Assembly: GCA_903644035.1 (NCBI GenBank)
Contig: CAHJXG010000356.1
Coordinates: 1 to 16,931, forward strand
From: Rhodospirillales bacterium
GTDB taxonomy: Bacteria; Pseudomonadota; Alphaproteobacteria; Acetobacterales; Acetobacteraceae
Direction: 5' to 3'
DNA: 16,931 bases
Part shown: positions 1-6,654 of the stretch, piece after piece
Numbering within the stretch: position 1 is the stretch's first letter
How the letters are laid out: every line of letters begins with the position of its first letter
The notes under the pieces: generated by a model
Seen by the model: only the letters and a program-made list of their open reading frames with translations
Told to the model about the DNA's origin: nothing
Databases searched by the model: none
Translations under genes and position numbers: made by a program

Positions 1-42
1 CGCGCCACGCAGGCCGCTTGGGCGCCGCGCCCGCCTCCGCGC

Positions 43-1440
43 TCAATGGCCGCCTCCGGGCCGCGGCACCGATTGGAGGACGCGGTCCACCATCGCCGGC
101 GCGGCGCCCAGGTAGTTGGCCGGGTCCGTCAGCCGCCTGATCGCGGCGGGGTCGAGATGGGCGGTGATGCCGGGCTGCCGGCCGAGCGCGTCCGCGAGGC
201 TCGCGCCGGTGTCGTTGGCGTGGCGGCAGGCGGCATAGACCAGGTCATGCGCGTCCTGCCGGCCGACATGGGGCGCCAGGCCCATCATGACCGCCTCCGC
301 CACGATCAGGCCCTTGCTCATGCCGAGGTTGAGGGCCATCCGGCCGGCGTCCACCACGAGGCCGCCGAGCGCGAACTTCGCCTGGTGCAGCGCGGCCGCG
401 GTCAGCATGAAGCTGTCGGGGATCGCGAGCCATTCCGCGTGCCAAGGCCCGGTCGCACGCTCCAGGTCCTGCACCATGGCGTCCATCATCAGCCCGGCAT
501 GGCGCTGCACCGCCTTGGAGCAGGCCAGCATCAGCTCCGACGAGATCGCGTTGCGTTTCTGCGGCATGGTGCTGGACGCGCCCCGCCCCGGGACGAACGG
601 CTCCTGCACCTCGCCGAACTCGGTCGAGGACAGCAGCATGATGTCGTAGGCGACTTTCCCCAGCGACCCCGTGACGAGGGCAAGCAGGTTGACGGTCTCG
701 CCGAAGCCGTCGCGCGCGACGTGCCAGGTCGCGACCGGGGCCGCCAGGCCAAGCTCCTCCACCAGGGCCTGCTGCACCTCCAGGCCGCGGTCGCCGAGGG
801 AGGCGAGCGTGCCCGCGGCGCCCCCGAACTGGCCCACCAGCACGCGAGGCCGCAGCTGCGCCAGGCGTTCGGCGTGTCGGTCGAACATCGAGAGCCAGAC
901 GGCGGCCTTGTAGCCGAAGGTGACGGGCAGGGCGTGCTGCAGGTGGGTGCGCCCGGCCATGGGCGTTTCGCGGTGGCGCTGCGCGAGGCCGGCCAGGATC
1001 GTCCGCACCGCCGCGACGTCCGCCTCCACGATCGCCAGCGCGTCGCGGATCTGCAGCACCACCGCCGTGTCCATGATGTCCTGCGTCGTGGCGCCCCAAT
1101 GCAGCCAGCGGCCGGCCTCGCCGCACTGCGCCGCGAGCTGATGGACCAGAGGCAGGATGGGGTAGCCGACGTTGTCCGTCTCGCGCCGCAGCAGGTCCAG
1201 GTCGAGCGTCCGCGCGTCGGCCTTGGCCGCGATCTCCCGCGCCGCGGCGTCGGGGATCACGCCGCAACGGGCCTCCGCCCGGGCCAGCGCGACCTCCACC
1301 TCGACATAGCGTGCGATCAGCGCGTGGTCCGCGAAGATCGCACGCATGGCGGGAGTGCCGAACGCGTCGCGATACAGTATCGAGTCGATCGCCGTCGTCG
1401 CGGGCGTGGCGGCAGCGAATGGGGCGACAGGCATTGGCAT
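43..1440 (-). CDS. Class II fumarase/aspartase-family lyase (3-carboxymuconate cycloisomerase / adenylosuccinate lyase-like)
   Basis: 465 residues, the normal length for this superfamily, whose members break C-N or C-O bonds by beta-elimination (or run the related PcaB lactonisation) as homotetramers in the cytoplasm. Seen: the three conserved regions in order, HWGATTQDIMDTA (about 114-126), GRTHLQHALPVTFGYK (163-178), and the signature loop GRGASSTMPQKRNAISSE (285-302) with the catalytic serine. The MPQKRN variant and the mostly alanine/leucine helical core look closer to PcaB-like and 'adenylosuccinate lyase family' catabolic proteins than to housekeeping PurB. The ATG at 1440 is the first in frame, but a second ATG lies at 1434 and neither has a clear Shine-Dalgarno, so the start is tentative. 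It diverges from the GntR gene with only 34 bp between starts, so that regulator probably controls it. The substrate is unknown; no other protocatechuate-pathway gene is visible. Confidence 0.88.
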   Translation of the reverse strand: MPMPVAPFAAATPATTAIDSILYRDAFGTPAMRAIFADHALIARYVEVEVALARAEARCGVIPDAAAREIAAKADARTLDLDLLRRETDNVGYPILPLVHQLAAQCGEAGRWLHWGATTQDIMDTAVVLQIRDALAIVEADVAAVRTILAGLAQRHRETPMAGRTHLQHALPVTFGYKAAVWLSMFDRHAERLAQLRPRVLVGQFGGAAGTLASLGDRGLEVQQALVEELGLAAPVATWHVARDGFGETVNLLALVTGSLGKVAYDIMLLSSTEFGEVQEPFVPGRGASSTMPQKRNAISSELMLACSKAVQRHAGLMMDAMVQDLERATGPWHAEWLAIPDSFMLTAAALHQAKFALGGLVVDAGRMALNLGMSKGLIVAEAVMMGLAPHVGRQDAHDLVYAACRHANDTGASLADALGRQPGITAHLDPAAIRRLTDPANYLGAAPAMVDRVLQSVPRPGGGH

Positions 1441-1454
1441 GGTCCGGGATGGCG

Positions 1455-1460
1455 ATTATG
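1455..1460 (-). promoter_or_regulatory. Possible -10 element for the lyase gene
   Basis: On the minus strand these bases read CATAAT, five of six matching the sigma-70 -10 consensus, about 15 bases ahead of the lyase ATG. No good -35 is visible at 16-18 bp, but that position falls inside the palindrome at 1474-1487, so an occupied palindrome would block this promoter. Weak, sequence-only evidence. Confidence 0.3.
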
Positions 1461-1473
1461 GGAGGATGCTAAA

Positions 1474-1487
1474 TATGTCCGGACATA
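1474..1487. promoter_or_regulatory. 14-bp perfect palindrome, candidate GntR operator
   Basis: TATGTCCGGACATA is a perfect inverted repeat. It includes the ATG of the GntR regulator (1475) and lies 34-47 bp upstream of the divergent lyase start. It sits in an A/T-rich patch (AAAT to the left, AAAA to the right) that stands out in this GC-rich DNA. GntR-family dimers bind short palindromes, commonly near their own gene, so autoregulation together with control of the lyase is the natural reading. That function is inferred, not shown. Confidence 0.55.
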
Positions 1488-2239
1488 AAAGCAAGGCTGA
1501 CGGGACGGCGCCCCCCCGGCACGCCGACATCGCGCGCGACCTCAGGGACGCCATCGCCGCCGGGTCGCTGCCAGTCGGGAGCGTGCTGCCGACGGAACTG
1601 GAGCTGTGCGCGCATTATGGGGTCAGCCGTCACACCGTCCGGATCGCGATCGCGGACCTCGCGGATGGGGGCCTGGTCACCCGGCGCAAGCGGCTCGGCA
1701 CGGTGGTGCAGGCGGCCCAGCCGACCAGGAGCTACCGCCAGACGGTCGCCTCCGTGGACGACCTGGTGCGTTACGGGGCGGACCACGTGCGGTCCGTCCA
1801 CAGGGCCGGCCTCGTCACGGCCAGCCCGGCGCTGGCGAAGGACCTGAGCTGCCCGGCCGGCACCCAGTGGTTCCGCGTCTCAAGCCTGCGCTACGACCGC
1901 CTCACGGGCGACGTGCCCCTGGGATTGACGGACGTGTATGTCGATCCGGTGCACGCCGAGGTCGGGGACCTCGCGCGACGGTCGCCGGACCGTCTGATCA
2001 GCAGCTTCGTCGCCGAGCGCACGGGGCAGCGCATCGCACGGATCAAGCAGGACGTCACGGCGGTGCTGATCGACCGGCGGCTGTCCTCGCTCCTGATCGC
2101 GGAGGCAGGATCGCCCGCGCTGCGCATCGTCCGGCACTACTTGGACGACAGCGGCGCCCTGATCGTCGGCTCGGTGTCCGTCCATCCCGCCAGCCGGTTC
2201 CACATGTCCTCCAGCCTGGAGCGCGTCGGTCCAGGCTGA
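1475..2239 (+). CDS. GntR-family (HutC/UTRA subfamily) transcriptional regulator
   Basis: 254 residues from the ATG at 1475. That start is chosen because GGGAGG (1460-1465) lies 9 bases upstream; the open frame runs back to 1346 but would then overlap the lyase coding region. Seen: a winged helix-turn-helix at about residues 15-79, with the typical GntR text AIAAGSLPVGSVLPTELEL, HYGVSRHTVRIAIADL and the wing GLVTRRKRLGTVV. It is followed by a roughly 150-residue C-terminal domain (about 95-240) that fits a UTRA effector-binding fold (WFRVSSLRYD, GLTDVYVDP, LLIAEAGSPALRIVRHYLD). UTRA regulators are usually repressors released by a pathway metabolite. The gene converges on the alcohol dehydrogenase with a 29-bp gap. 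Likely targets are the divergent lyase and itself; a role at the other promoters in the window is possible but unproven. Confidence 0.92.
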   Translation: MSGHKSKADGTAPPRHADIARDLRDAIAAGSLPVGSVLPTELELCAHYGVSRHTVRIAIADLADGGLVTRRKRLGTVVQAAQPTRSYRQTVASVDDLVRYGADHVRSVHRAGLVTASPALAKDLSCPAGTQWFRVSSLRYDRLTGDVPLGLTDVYVDPVHAEVGDLARRSPDRLISSFVAERTGQRIARIKQDVTAVLIDRRLSSLLIAEAGSPALRIVRHYLDDSGALIVGSVSVHPASRFHMSSSLERVGPG

Positions 2240-2268
2240 GCATCCAGCAAGCCGCCATGAGGCCCCCG

Positions 2269-3399
2269 CTACAGGAGGATGACGTGGCGCACGACCTCGC
2301 CCCGGTCCAGCCGGTCGAAGGCGGCGTTGATGTCGTCGAGCGGGCCGGTGCTGGAGAGCAGGCGGTCCACCGGCAGCCGGCCCTGGCGGAACATGGCGAT
2401 GAAGCGCGGGATGTCCCGGCTCGGCACGCAGCTGCCCATGTAGCAGCCCTGCACCCTCCGCTCCTCGCCCACCAGCGCCACGGCCGGCAGGGCGAAGTTC
2501 GTCCCGGGCCGGGCGAGGCCGGCCGTGGTGGTCGTGCCGCCGGGGCGGGTGATGGCGAAGGCGAGCTCGAACGCCTTCGCCGCCCCGGCCATCTCGATGG
2601 CATGGTCCACCCCGCCATGGGTGAGGTCGCGCACCGCGGCGGCTGTTCCCTCGTCACCTGCCAGGAACGTGTCGGTGGCGCCCAGCGTGCGTGCGAGGGC
2701 GAGCTTGTCCGCCGCCAGGTCAATCGCGACCACGCGGCCCGCCCCCGCCGCCACGGCGCCGAGCACCGAGGACAGGCCCACGCCGCCCAGCCCCACGACC
2801 GCCACGCTCTGACCCGGCGTGACGCCGCAGGTGTTCAGCGCGGCGCCCACCCCCGTCATCACCCCGCAGCCGAACAGGGCCGCGTGCTCGAACGGCAGGT
2901 CGCGGTCCACCTTCACGATGGAGCGGCGGTGGATGACCGAGCGTTCCGAGAACGCGCAGACGCCGGAGTGGTGATTGACCGCCACCCCCTCGCACGCGAT
3001 GCGCCGCGCGCCGGACAGCAGGGTGCCCCGCGCGTTCGCGGCGTGGCCCGGCGTGCACAGCGCCGCCCGGCCGGAGGAGCACGGGCCGCAATGCCCGCAG
3101 GTCGGAAGGAACGACATGACCACGTGGTCCCCGGCCTCCAGGTCGTCCACGCCGTCGCCGAGCGCCTCCACCACGCCCGCGGCCTCGTGGCCCAGCGCAA
3201 TCGGCAAGGGCCGGGGACGGTCGCCGTTGATGCCGGACAGGTCGGAGTGGCACAGGCCGGCGGCGGCGATGCGGACCAGCACCTCCCCAGGGCCGGGCGG
3301 CGCCAGCTCCACCGTCTCGATGGTCAGCGGCTTGCTCTCCGCATAGGGGCGGGGCAGTCCGGACTGCCGCAGGATGGCGGCGCGCACGCGCATGGTCAT
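2269..3399 (-). CDS. Zinc-dependent alcohol dehydrogenase (MDR superfamily)
   Basis: 376 residues from the ATG at 3399, preferred over the one at 3417 because AGAAGGA lies about 8 bases upstream. It oxidises an alcohol or reduces an aldehyde with NAD(P). Seen: catalytic-zinc ligands Cys50 (AGLCHSD), His71 (GHEAAG) and Cys178 (LFGCGVMTG); four structural-zinc cysteines in CGHCGPCSSGRAALC (101-115); and a Rossmann motif GLGGVG (203-208) followed by Asp227 (VVAID), which favours NAD over NADP. The arrangement resembles the class I/III alcohol dehydrogenase group. It is last in a minus-strand series after the crotonase, separated by 148 bp, so it may have its own promoter as well. The substrate is unknown; an alcohol intermediate of the local catabolic route is the likely choice. 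Confidence 0.93.
   Translation of the reverse strand: MTMRVRAAILRQSGLPRPYAESKPLTIETVELAPPGPGEVLVRIAAAGLCHSDLSGINGDRPRPLPIALGHEAAGVVEALGDGVDDLEAGDHVVMSFLPTCGHCGPCSSGRAALCTPGHAANARGTLLSGARRIACEGVAVNHHSGVCAFSERSVIHRRSIVKVDRDLPFEHAALFGCGVMTGVGAALNTCGVTPGQSVAVVGLGGVGLSSVLGAVAAGAGRVVAIDLAADKLALARTLGATDTFLAGDEGTAAAVRDLTHGGVDHAIEMAGAAKAFELAFAITRPGGTTTTAGLARPGTNFALPAVALVGEERRVQGCYMGSCVPSRDIPRFIAMFRQGRLPVDRLLSSTGPLDDINAAFDRLDRGEVVRHVILL
3353..3368. repeat. 16-bp perfect palindrome inside the 5' end of the alcohol dehydrogenase gene
   Basis: GGCAGTCCGGACTGCC is a perfect palindrome located 32-47 bases inside the alcohol dehydrogenase reading frame. Its GTCCGGAC centre is the same 8-bp core as the palindrome at the gntR start. 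It could be an intragenic operator, or an accident of codons in GC-rich DNA. Confidence 0.4.
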
Positions 3400-3449
3400 G
3401 ACTCGATCCTTCTGCATCGTCGGGCGGCGGCTGCGGACTGCCGCAGTCC
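3360..3449. repeat. 13-bp direct repeat straddling the alcohol dehydrogenase start
   Basis: CGGACTGCCGCAG occurs at 3360-3372 (inside the gene) and again at 3434-3446 (upstream of it), 74 bp apart, which is close to seven helical turns. The upstream copy is part of a hairpin-forming inverted repeat, GGACTG-CCG-CAGTCC (3435-3449). The spacing across the start codon would suit a repressor binding both copies. The remaining 3450-3547 shows TTGACG (3487-3482 on the minus strand) as a weak -35, with no convincing -10. Confidence 0.4.
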
Positions 3450-3547
3450 CACCGTGGCCTCACGTTGGACGATGCTGTCCCCGTCAATCGCGACGGGCAA
3501 GCGTGAAAGAAGACGGCGGCGGATCGAAGCCGCGCCGTGGCTTGGGA

Positions 3548-4327
3548 TCATCGTCCCTGGAAGCTGGGCTTCCGCTTCTCGATGAATGCCGTCCGCCCTT
3601 CCTGCACGTCGGTCGAGAGCTGTTCCAGCAGCGTGTTGGTGAACTGCTCCATCCGCATCCCGTCCGCCAGGCTGGCGTCGCGCGCGCGCAGGGCAAGTTC
3701 CTTGGCGGCCTGCACGGCCAGCGGCGCGTTCCGCGCGATGGACTCCGCGTAGCGCCGTGCGGTCGCCATCAGCTCGCTTGCCGGGACCACCTTGTTGATC
3801 AGCCCGGCCCGCAGCGCCCAGTCGCTGTCCACCCGGTCCCCGGTGAGCAGCAGTTCCATCGCCAGCGCGTGCGGAAGCTGCCGCACCATACGCTGCGTCC
3901 CGCCCAGCCCGGCGATGATGCCGCGCTTGACCTCCGGCACCCCGAACTCGGCATGCGGGACGGCGACGCGGATGTCCGTCGCGAGGAGCAGGGTCATGCC
4001 GCCGCCGAGGCAGTAGCCGTTCACCGCGGCGATCACCGGCTTCCAGATCTCGAGTCCCCGGTTGATCAACGGCGTCTGCTGCGAGCGCCAGACCTCCCAC
4101 AGCTCGACCTTCTGCCCGACGACGGCCTTGATATCGGCCCCGGCACAGAAGGCCTTCTCGCCCGCGCCGGTGACGATGACGCAGCGCACCGCCGGGTCGT
4201 CCCGCACCTCCATCCAGGTCCGGGACAACTCGGCGTAGTGCTCGCTGTCCAGCGCGTTCAGCCGGTCGGGACGGTTGATCGTGACGGTCGCAATCCCCGC
4301 TTCATCCAGGGCGTAGTCGATTGGCAT
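3548..4327 (-). CDS. Enoyl-CoA hydratase/isomerase (crotonase family)
   Basis: 259 residues, typical for a single-domain crotonase. It is expected to add water across a 2-enoyl-CoA double bond in the cytoplasm. Seen: the oxyanion-hole segments AFCAGADIK (59-67) and GYCLGGGM (104-111); both catalytic glutamates of classical enoyl-CoA hydratases, Glu132 (GVPEVKRG) and Glu158 (ALAMELLLTGDRV); and the C-terminal helical region. With both glutamates kept, a true hydratase is more likely than an isomerase or decarboxylase, though the family is broad. The start ATG at 4327 has GGAG 7 bases upstream. It lies 62 bp after the alpha/beta hydrolase and 148 bp before the alcohol dehydrogenase on the same strand, probably one transcript. 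The acyl-CoA substrate cannot be told. Confidence 0.93.
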   Translation of the reverse strand: MPIDYALDEAGIATVTINRPDRLNALDSEHYAELSRTWMEVRDDPAVRCVIVTGAGEKAFCAGADIKAVVGQKVELWEVWRSQQTPLINRGLEIWKPVIAAVNGYCLGGGMTLLLATDIRVAVPHAEFGVPEVKRGIIAGLGGTQRMVRQLPHALAMELLLTGDRVDSDWALRAGLINKVVPASELMATARRYAESIARNAPLAVQAAKELALRARDASLADGMRMEQFTNTLLEQLSTDVQEGRTAFIEKRKPSFQGR

Positions 4328-4389
4328 CGGGTGCTCCGAGGGGGCTTGGGCGCGCTATATGAGGTGGACGGTGAGGCCGCACCGGTCGT

Positions 4390-5403
4390 TCATCGCTCAA
4401 GCCAGTCACGAACGTTCGCCCGGATGAACCCGGCATCGACGGGATTGCTGCTCGGGTTCCCAGCCTGGTGACCCCACACGCTCGGGATCGGCCGGATCGT
4501 GCCCGTCGCAAGCTGCGTCAGTTCCGCCGCGCTGTCCGCCACGCGGAAGTAGAGGTCCGTCTCGCTCGGCAGGAGCATGACCCGCGCGCGGATCGCCTGG
4601 AGGGCCGCGGCCAGGTCTTTCCGATAGAGCCCGTTGTCGCTGATGTCGCCGTGATACCAGGCGAGGGCCTGGGCGTAGAGGTTCGCAGCCCTGCGACGCA
4701 TGAAGCTCTCGGACCAGTCCGTGCGGACATAGGTCTCCAGGTCGGGTGCCCCGAGAACCTTCCGATGAAGCTCGGCCCGGTAAAAGTCCTGGCTCAGGCC
4801 CCATCCGGCGTAGATGTGCCCGAACGCGTTCAAGGCCGCCTTCGGCTCAGCCGAGAAGCGGCCGCCGCCCTGATGCTCCGGTGCCGCTTCCAGGGTTCGG
4901 AGCAGCCCTGACAGGAAGACCTTGTTGTGCGGGGACGTTCGCGCGCTGCCGCAGACCACGATGGCACGCGCGACCTGCTCCGGATACAGGGCGGCCCAGT
5001 GGTAGGCCTGCATGCCACCCATGGAAAAGCCGTAGACCGCCGCAAGCCTCCGAACTCCAAACACCTGCGTCACGAGCGCGTGCTGCGCGCGAACATTGTC
5101 CGCGACGGTCACGATGGCCGGGTAGTCCGGCGTGTCCGCGGCGCCCGACGACAGGCCGTTCGAGAACATGTCGACCGCCAGCACGCACCAGCGGGTCGGG
5201 TCCAGGATGCCGTCAGGGGCGACGAGCCAAGCCATGGCGGTATGCTGGCTCGCATAGCTGGAGGGGTAGAGGATCAGGTTGTCGCGTGCGGCGTTGAGTG
5301 TGCCGTGACGTGCCCAGGACAGCCGGGCATCGCGGATGTGCCCCCCCTTCTCGACTGGCCAGTCGCCGAGATCAAGGATGCCGGACTCCCGTTCCCAAGT
5401 CAT
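4390..5403 (-). CDS. Alpha/beta hydrolase of the MetX (homoserine O-acetyltransferase)-like group
   Basis: 337 residues from the ATG at 5403, chosen for its GAGGAGG about 6 bases upstream; the frame is open to 5442. Seen: a full catalytic triad in MetX order, nucleophile Ser127 in GFSMGGMQA, Asp283 in SETDLYF and His312 in WGHQAGNP, plus the MetX-like N-terminal strand LYPSSYASQH (about 45-54). Members include homoserine acyltransferases and many uncharacterised hydrolases or acyltransferases found in catabolic clusters. No methionine gene is nearby, so a hydrolytic or acyl-transfer step on a pathway intermediate is more likely than methionine synthesis. It sits between a solute-binding protein gene and a crotonase on the same strand. 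No signal peptide, so cytoplasmic. Confidence 0.88.
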   Translation of the reverse strand: MTWERESGILDLGDWPVEKGGHIRDARLSWARHGTLNAARDNLILYPSSYASQHTAMAWLVAPDGILDPTRWCVLAVDMFSNGLSSGAADTPDYPAIVTVADNVRAQHALVTQVFGVRRLAAVYGFSMGGMQAYHWAALYPEQVARAIVVCGSARTSPHNKVFLSGLLRTLEAAPEHQGGGRFSAEPKAALNAFGHIYAGWGLSQDFYRAELHRKVLGAPDLETYVRTDWSESFMRRRAANLYAQALAWYHGDISDNGLYRKDLAAALQAIRARVMLLPSETDLYFRVADSAAELTQLATGTIRPIPSVWGHQAGNPSSNPVDAGFIRANVRDWLER

Positions 5404-5477
5404 CCTGAGCCTCCTCGGCTTGGCGCTTTCACGGCCCGGCAAACCCCACGGCCGACCGGGGAGGGGACCGTGAGGCT

Positions 5478-5496
5478 GCCGCGCTCAGCGCGCGGC
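5478..5496 (-). other. Intercistronic stem-loop after the binding-protein gene
   Basis: GCCGCGC (5478-5484) pairs perfectly with GCGCGGC (5490-5496) around a 5-base loop. It lies in the 141-bp gap between the solute-binding protein stop and the hydrolase start. There is no run of T residues after it on the minus strand, so it is not a classical Rho-independent terminator. Stem-loops here often raise the level of binding-protein mRNA relative to downstream genes. The function is inferred. Confidence 0.35.
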
Positions 5497-5544
5497 GCGA
5501 CCCTGCTTAGGTTGTTGCCTGTGCGCAGACTGATGGGCGCCTGC

Positions 5545-6399
5545 CTAGTGCTCGATCTTGACCGGGATCAGCAGGCCGGGGTCCAGGTCGTACTTCTTCA
5601 TCAGCGCCACCAGCCTTCCGTCCTGCTCCTGGGCCTGCAGGCCCTCCGCCACGGCGCGCAGGATGTCCTCGTTGCCCTTGGCGACCACGAAGCCGCTCCG
5701 GCGGTCGGACTTCACGGTCAGCGCCATGTCCATCTCGGAGCTGGCGCTGAGCCGGGCGGCTGCGGAGCCGGCATCGTCCATGACGAAGTCGTTGCGGCTG
5801 TTGGACACCTGGCGGTATGCGGCCTCGGCATCCGCCGCGGGGATGAAGTTGATCGCCGGCTTGCCCCCGGCGACGCATTCCTTGCTCTGCCGTTCGATCT
5901 CCATGGCGGAGGAGCCGCCGACCGTGGCGGACCCGGTCTTGCCGCACAGATCGGCCAAGGTGGTGATCCTCTTCGGGTTGCCCTTCTGCACCAGCACGGT
6001 CGCGCCGGCATTGGAGTAGAGCACGAAATCCACCCGCTGCGCCCGGTCCGGCCGGTAGTTCACGTTGCCCGCCATGACGTCGGACACGCCGTTGAACATG
6101 GACTGCAGCAGGCCGGCCCAGGCGCCCTTGTTGTATTCGTACTTCAGCCCGGCGCACTTCATGGCGGCCTCGATCAGCTCGATCTCAAGCCCGGTCATCC
6201 GGTTGGGATCGGCGGGGTCGGCGTAGGTGAACGGCAGGCCCGTGGGCGTCGCCGCGATCTTCACGACTTGGTTCGCGTATTTCGGATACTTCGTCGCGAC
6301 CTTCTCCGGCTCGCACCTTGCAGCCTGCGCCTGGGCGGCGCCGGCGCAGGACGCGGCTATGAGGGCCGCCATGCAGGTCAGGGTCAGGCGTCGCAGCAT
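5545..6399 (-). CDS. Periplasmic solute-binding protein, ABC transporter family 3 (copy 1)
   Basis: 284 residues from the ATG at 6399; the long open frame further upstream crosses the divergent promoter and is not real. Seen: a signal peptide (MLRR, hydrophobic core, cleavage near AGAAQAQA), then a family-3 bilobed binding domain with NYRPDRAQRVDF (114-125), which matches the usual 'T.eR...vdFS' ligand-arginine region, a DLCGKTGSATVG hinge segment and NDFVMDD (203-209). Four cysteines of the mature protein (29, 82, 152, 175) are shared with the divergent paralogue and could form disulfides. Such proteins deliver amino acids or similar small acids to an ABC permease, but no permease or ATPase gene is visible here. 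Its transcript likely continues into hydrolase, crotonase and alcohol dehydrogenase. The ligand is unknown. Confidence 0.9.
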   Translation of the reverse strand: MLRRLTLTCMAALIAASCAGAAQAQAARCEPEKVATKYPKYANQVVKIAATPTGLPFTYADPADPNRMTGLEIELIEAAMKCAGLKYEYNKGAWAGLLQSMFNGVSDVMAGNVNYRPDRAQRVDFVLYSNAGATVLVQKGNPKRITTLADLCGKTGSATVGGSSAMEIERQSKECVAGGKPAINFIPAADAEAAYRQVSNSRNDFVMDDAGSAAARLSASSEMDMALTVKSDRRSGFVVAKGNEDILRAVAEGLQAQEQDGRLVALMKKYDLDPGLLIPVKIEH

Positions 6400-6508
6400 C
6401 GTGGTGGAACTCCGTTCGAGTGAAGGGGTCGCGGGACGCGCGGACGAGGCCCGCGCCCTTGACCAGCCGACCCATGACGAACACGGCCGGATGCGGCATC
6501 CACTTATT

Positions 6509-6534
6509 GGGTATACTGGTTGTCGTTTTGTCAA
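6509..6534 (-). promoter_or_regulatory. Promoter and operator-like motif for solute-binding protein copy 1
   Basis: On the minus strand 6534-6529 is a perfect -35 hexamer, TTGACA. Immediately downstream lies GGGTATACTGGTTGT (6509-6523, read on the plus strand), where a repressor would sit between -35 and -10. The -10 itself is unclear (CAATAA or CCCAAT at 17-19 bp). The same motif recurs at 6632-6643 and, less exactly, at 14844-14858. Confidence 0.5.
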
Positions 6535-6550
6535 CGGGCTTCTTTCCGGA

Positions 6551-6573
6551 TGCGCCCCTGGGCGCAGGCGCCC
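6551..6573. repeat. Overlapping GC inverted repeats between the divergent promoters
   Basis: TGCGCCC-CT-GGGCGCA (6551-6566) and GGGCGC-AG-GCGCCC (6560-6573) are two perfect inverted repeats sharing the middle arm, so the DNA or RNA can fold in two exclusive ways. They lie midway between the two divergent promoters. They may bind a regulator or form a transcription barrier; nothing in the sequence decides this. Confidence 0.4.
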
Positions 6574-6598
6574 GTCGCGCGACGCGGCCAGATGGCTG

Positions 6599-6643
6599 TT
6601 GTCAGGGCGATCCCGGCTCCATAAGGTATAAGGGTATACCGGT
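6599..6643 (+). promoter_or_regulatory. Promoter and operator-like motif for solute-binding protein copy 2
   Basis: TTGTCA (6599-6604, one mismatch to -35) is followed after exactly 17 bp by TAAGGT (6622-6627, a weak -10). Transcription would then begin near 6634, inside GGGTATACCGGT (6632-6643), whose GGTATACC core is a perfect palindrome. A protein bound there would block initiation. GGTATA is also repeated at 6625-6630. The ribosome-binding site TAGGAG (6643-6648) abuts the motif. Confidence 0.5.
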
Positions 6644-6654
6644 AGGAGCGATGC

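Noticed and set aside
1..42. Possible start of another gene at the left edge.
   Set aside because: Only 42 bases remain after the lyase stop; no start codon with ribosome-binding site or terminator can be supported.
1346..1474. An earlier ATG for the GntR regulator that would add 43 residues.
   Set aside because: It overlaps the lyase coding region and lacks GntR similarity; the ATG at 1475 has GGGAGG at proper distance and gives the usual N-terminal length.
6311..6351. A lipoprotein signal in solute-binding protein copy 1 (cysteine 18 in AASC).
   Set aside because: The -3 residue is Ala rather than Leu/Val/Ile and a normal signal peptidase I site (AQAQA) follows; copy 2 has no equivalent cysteine.
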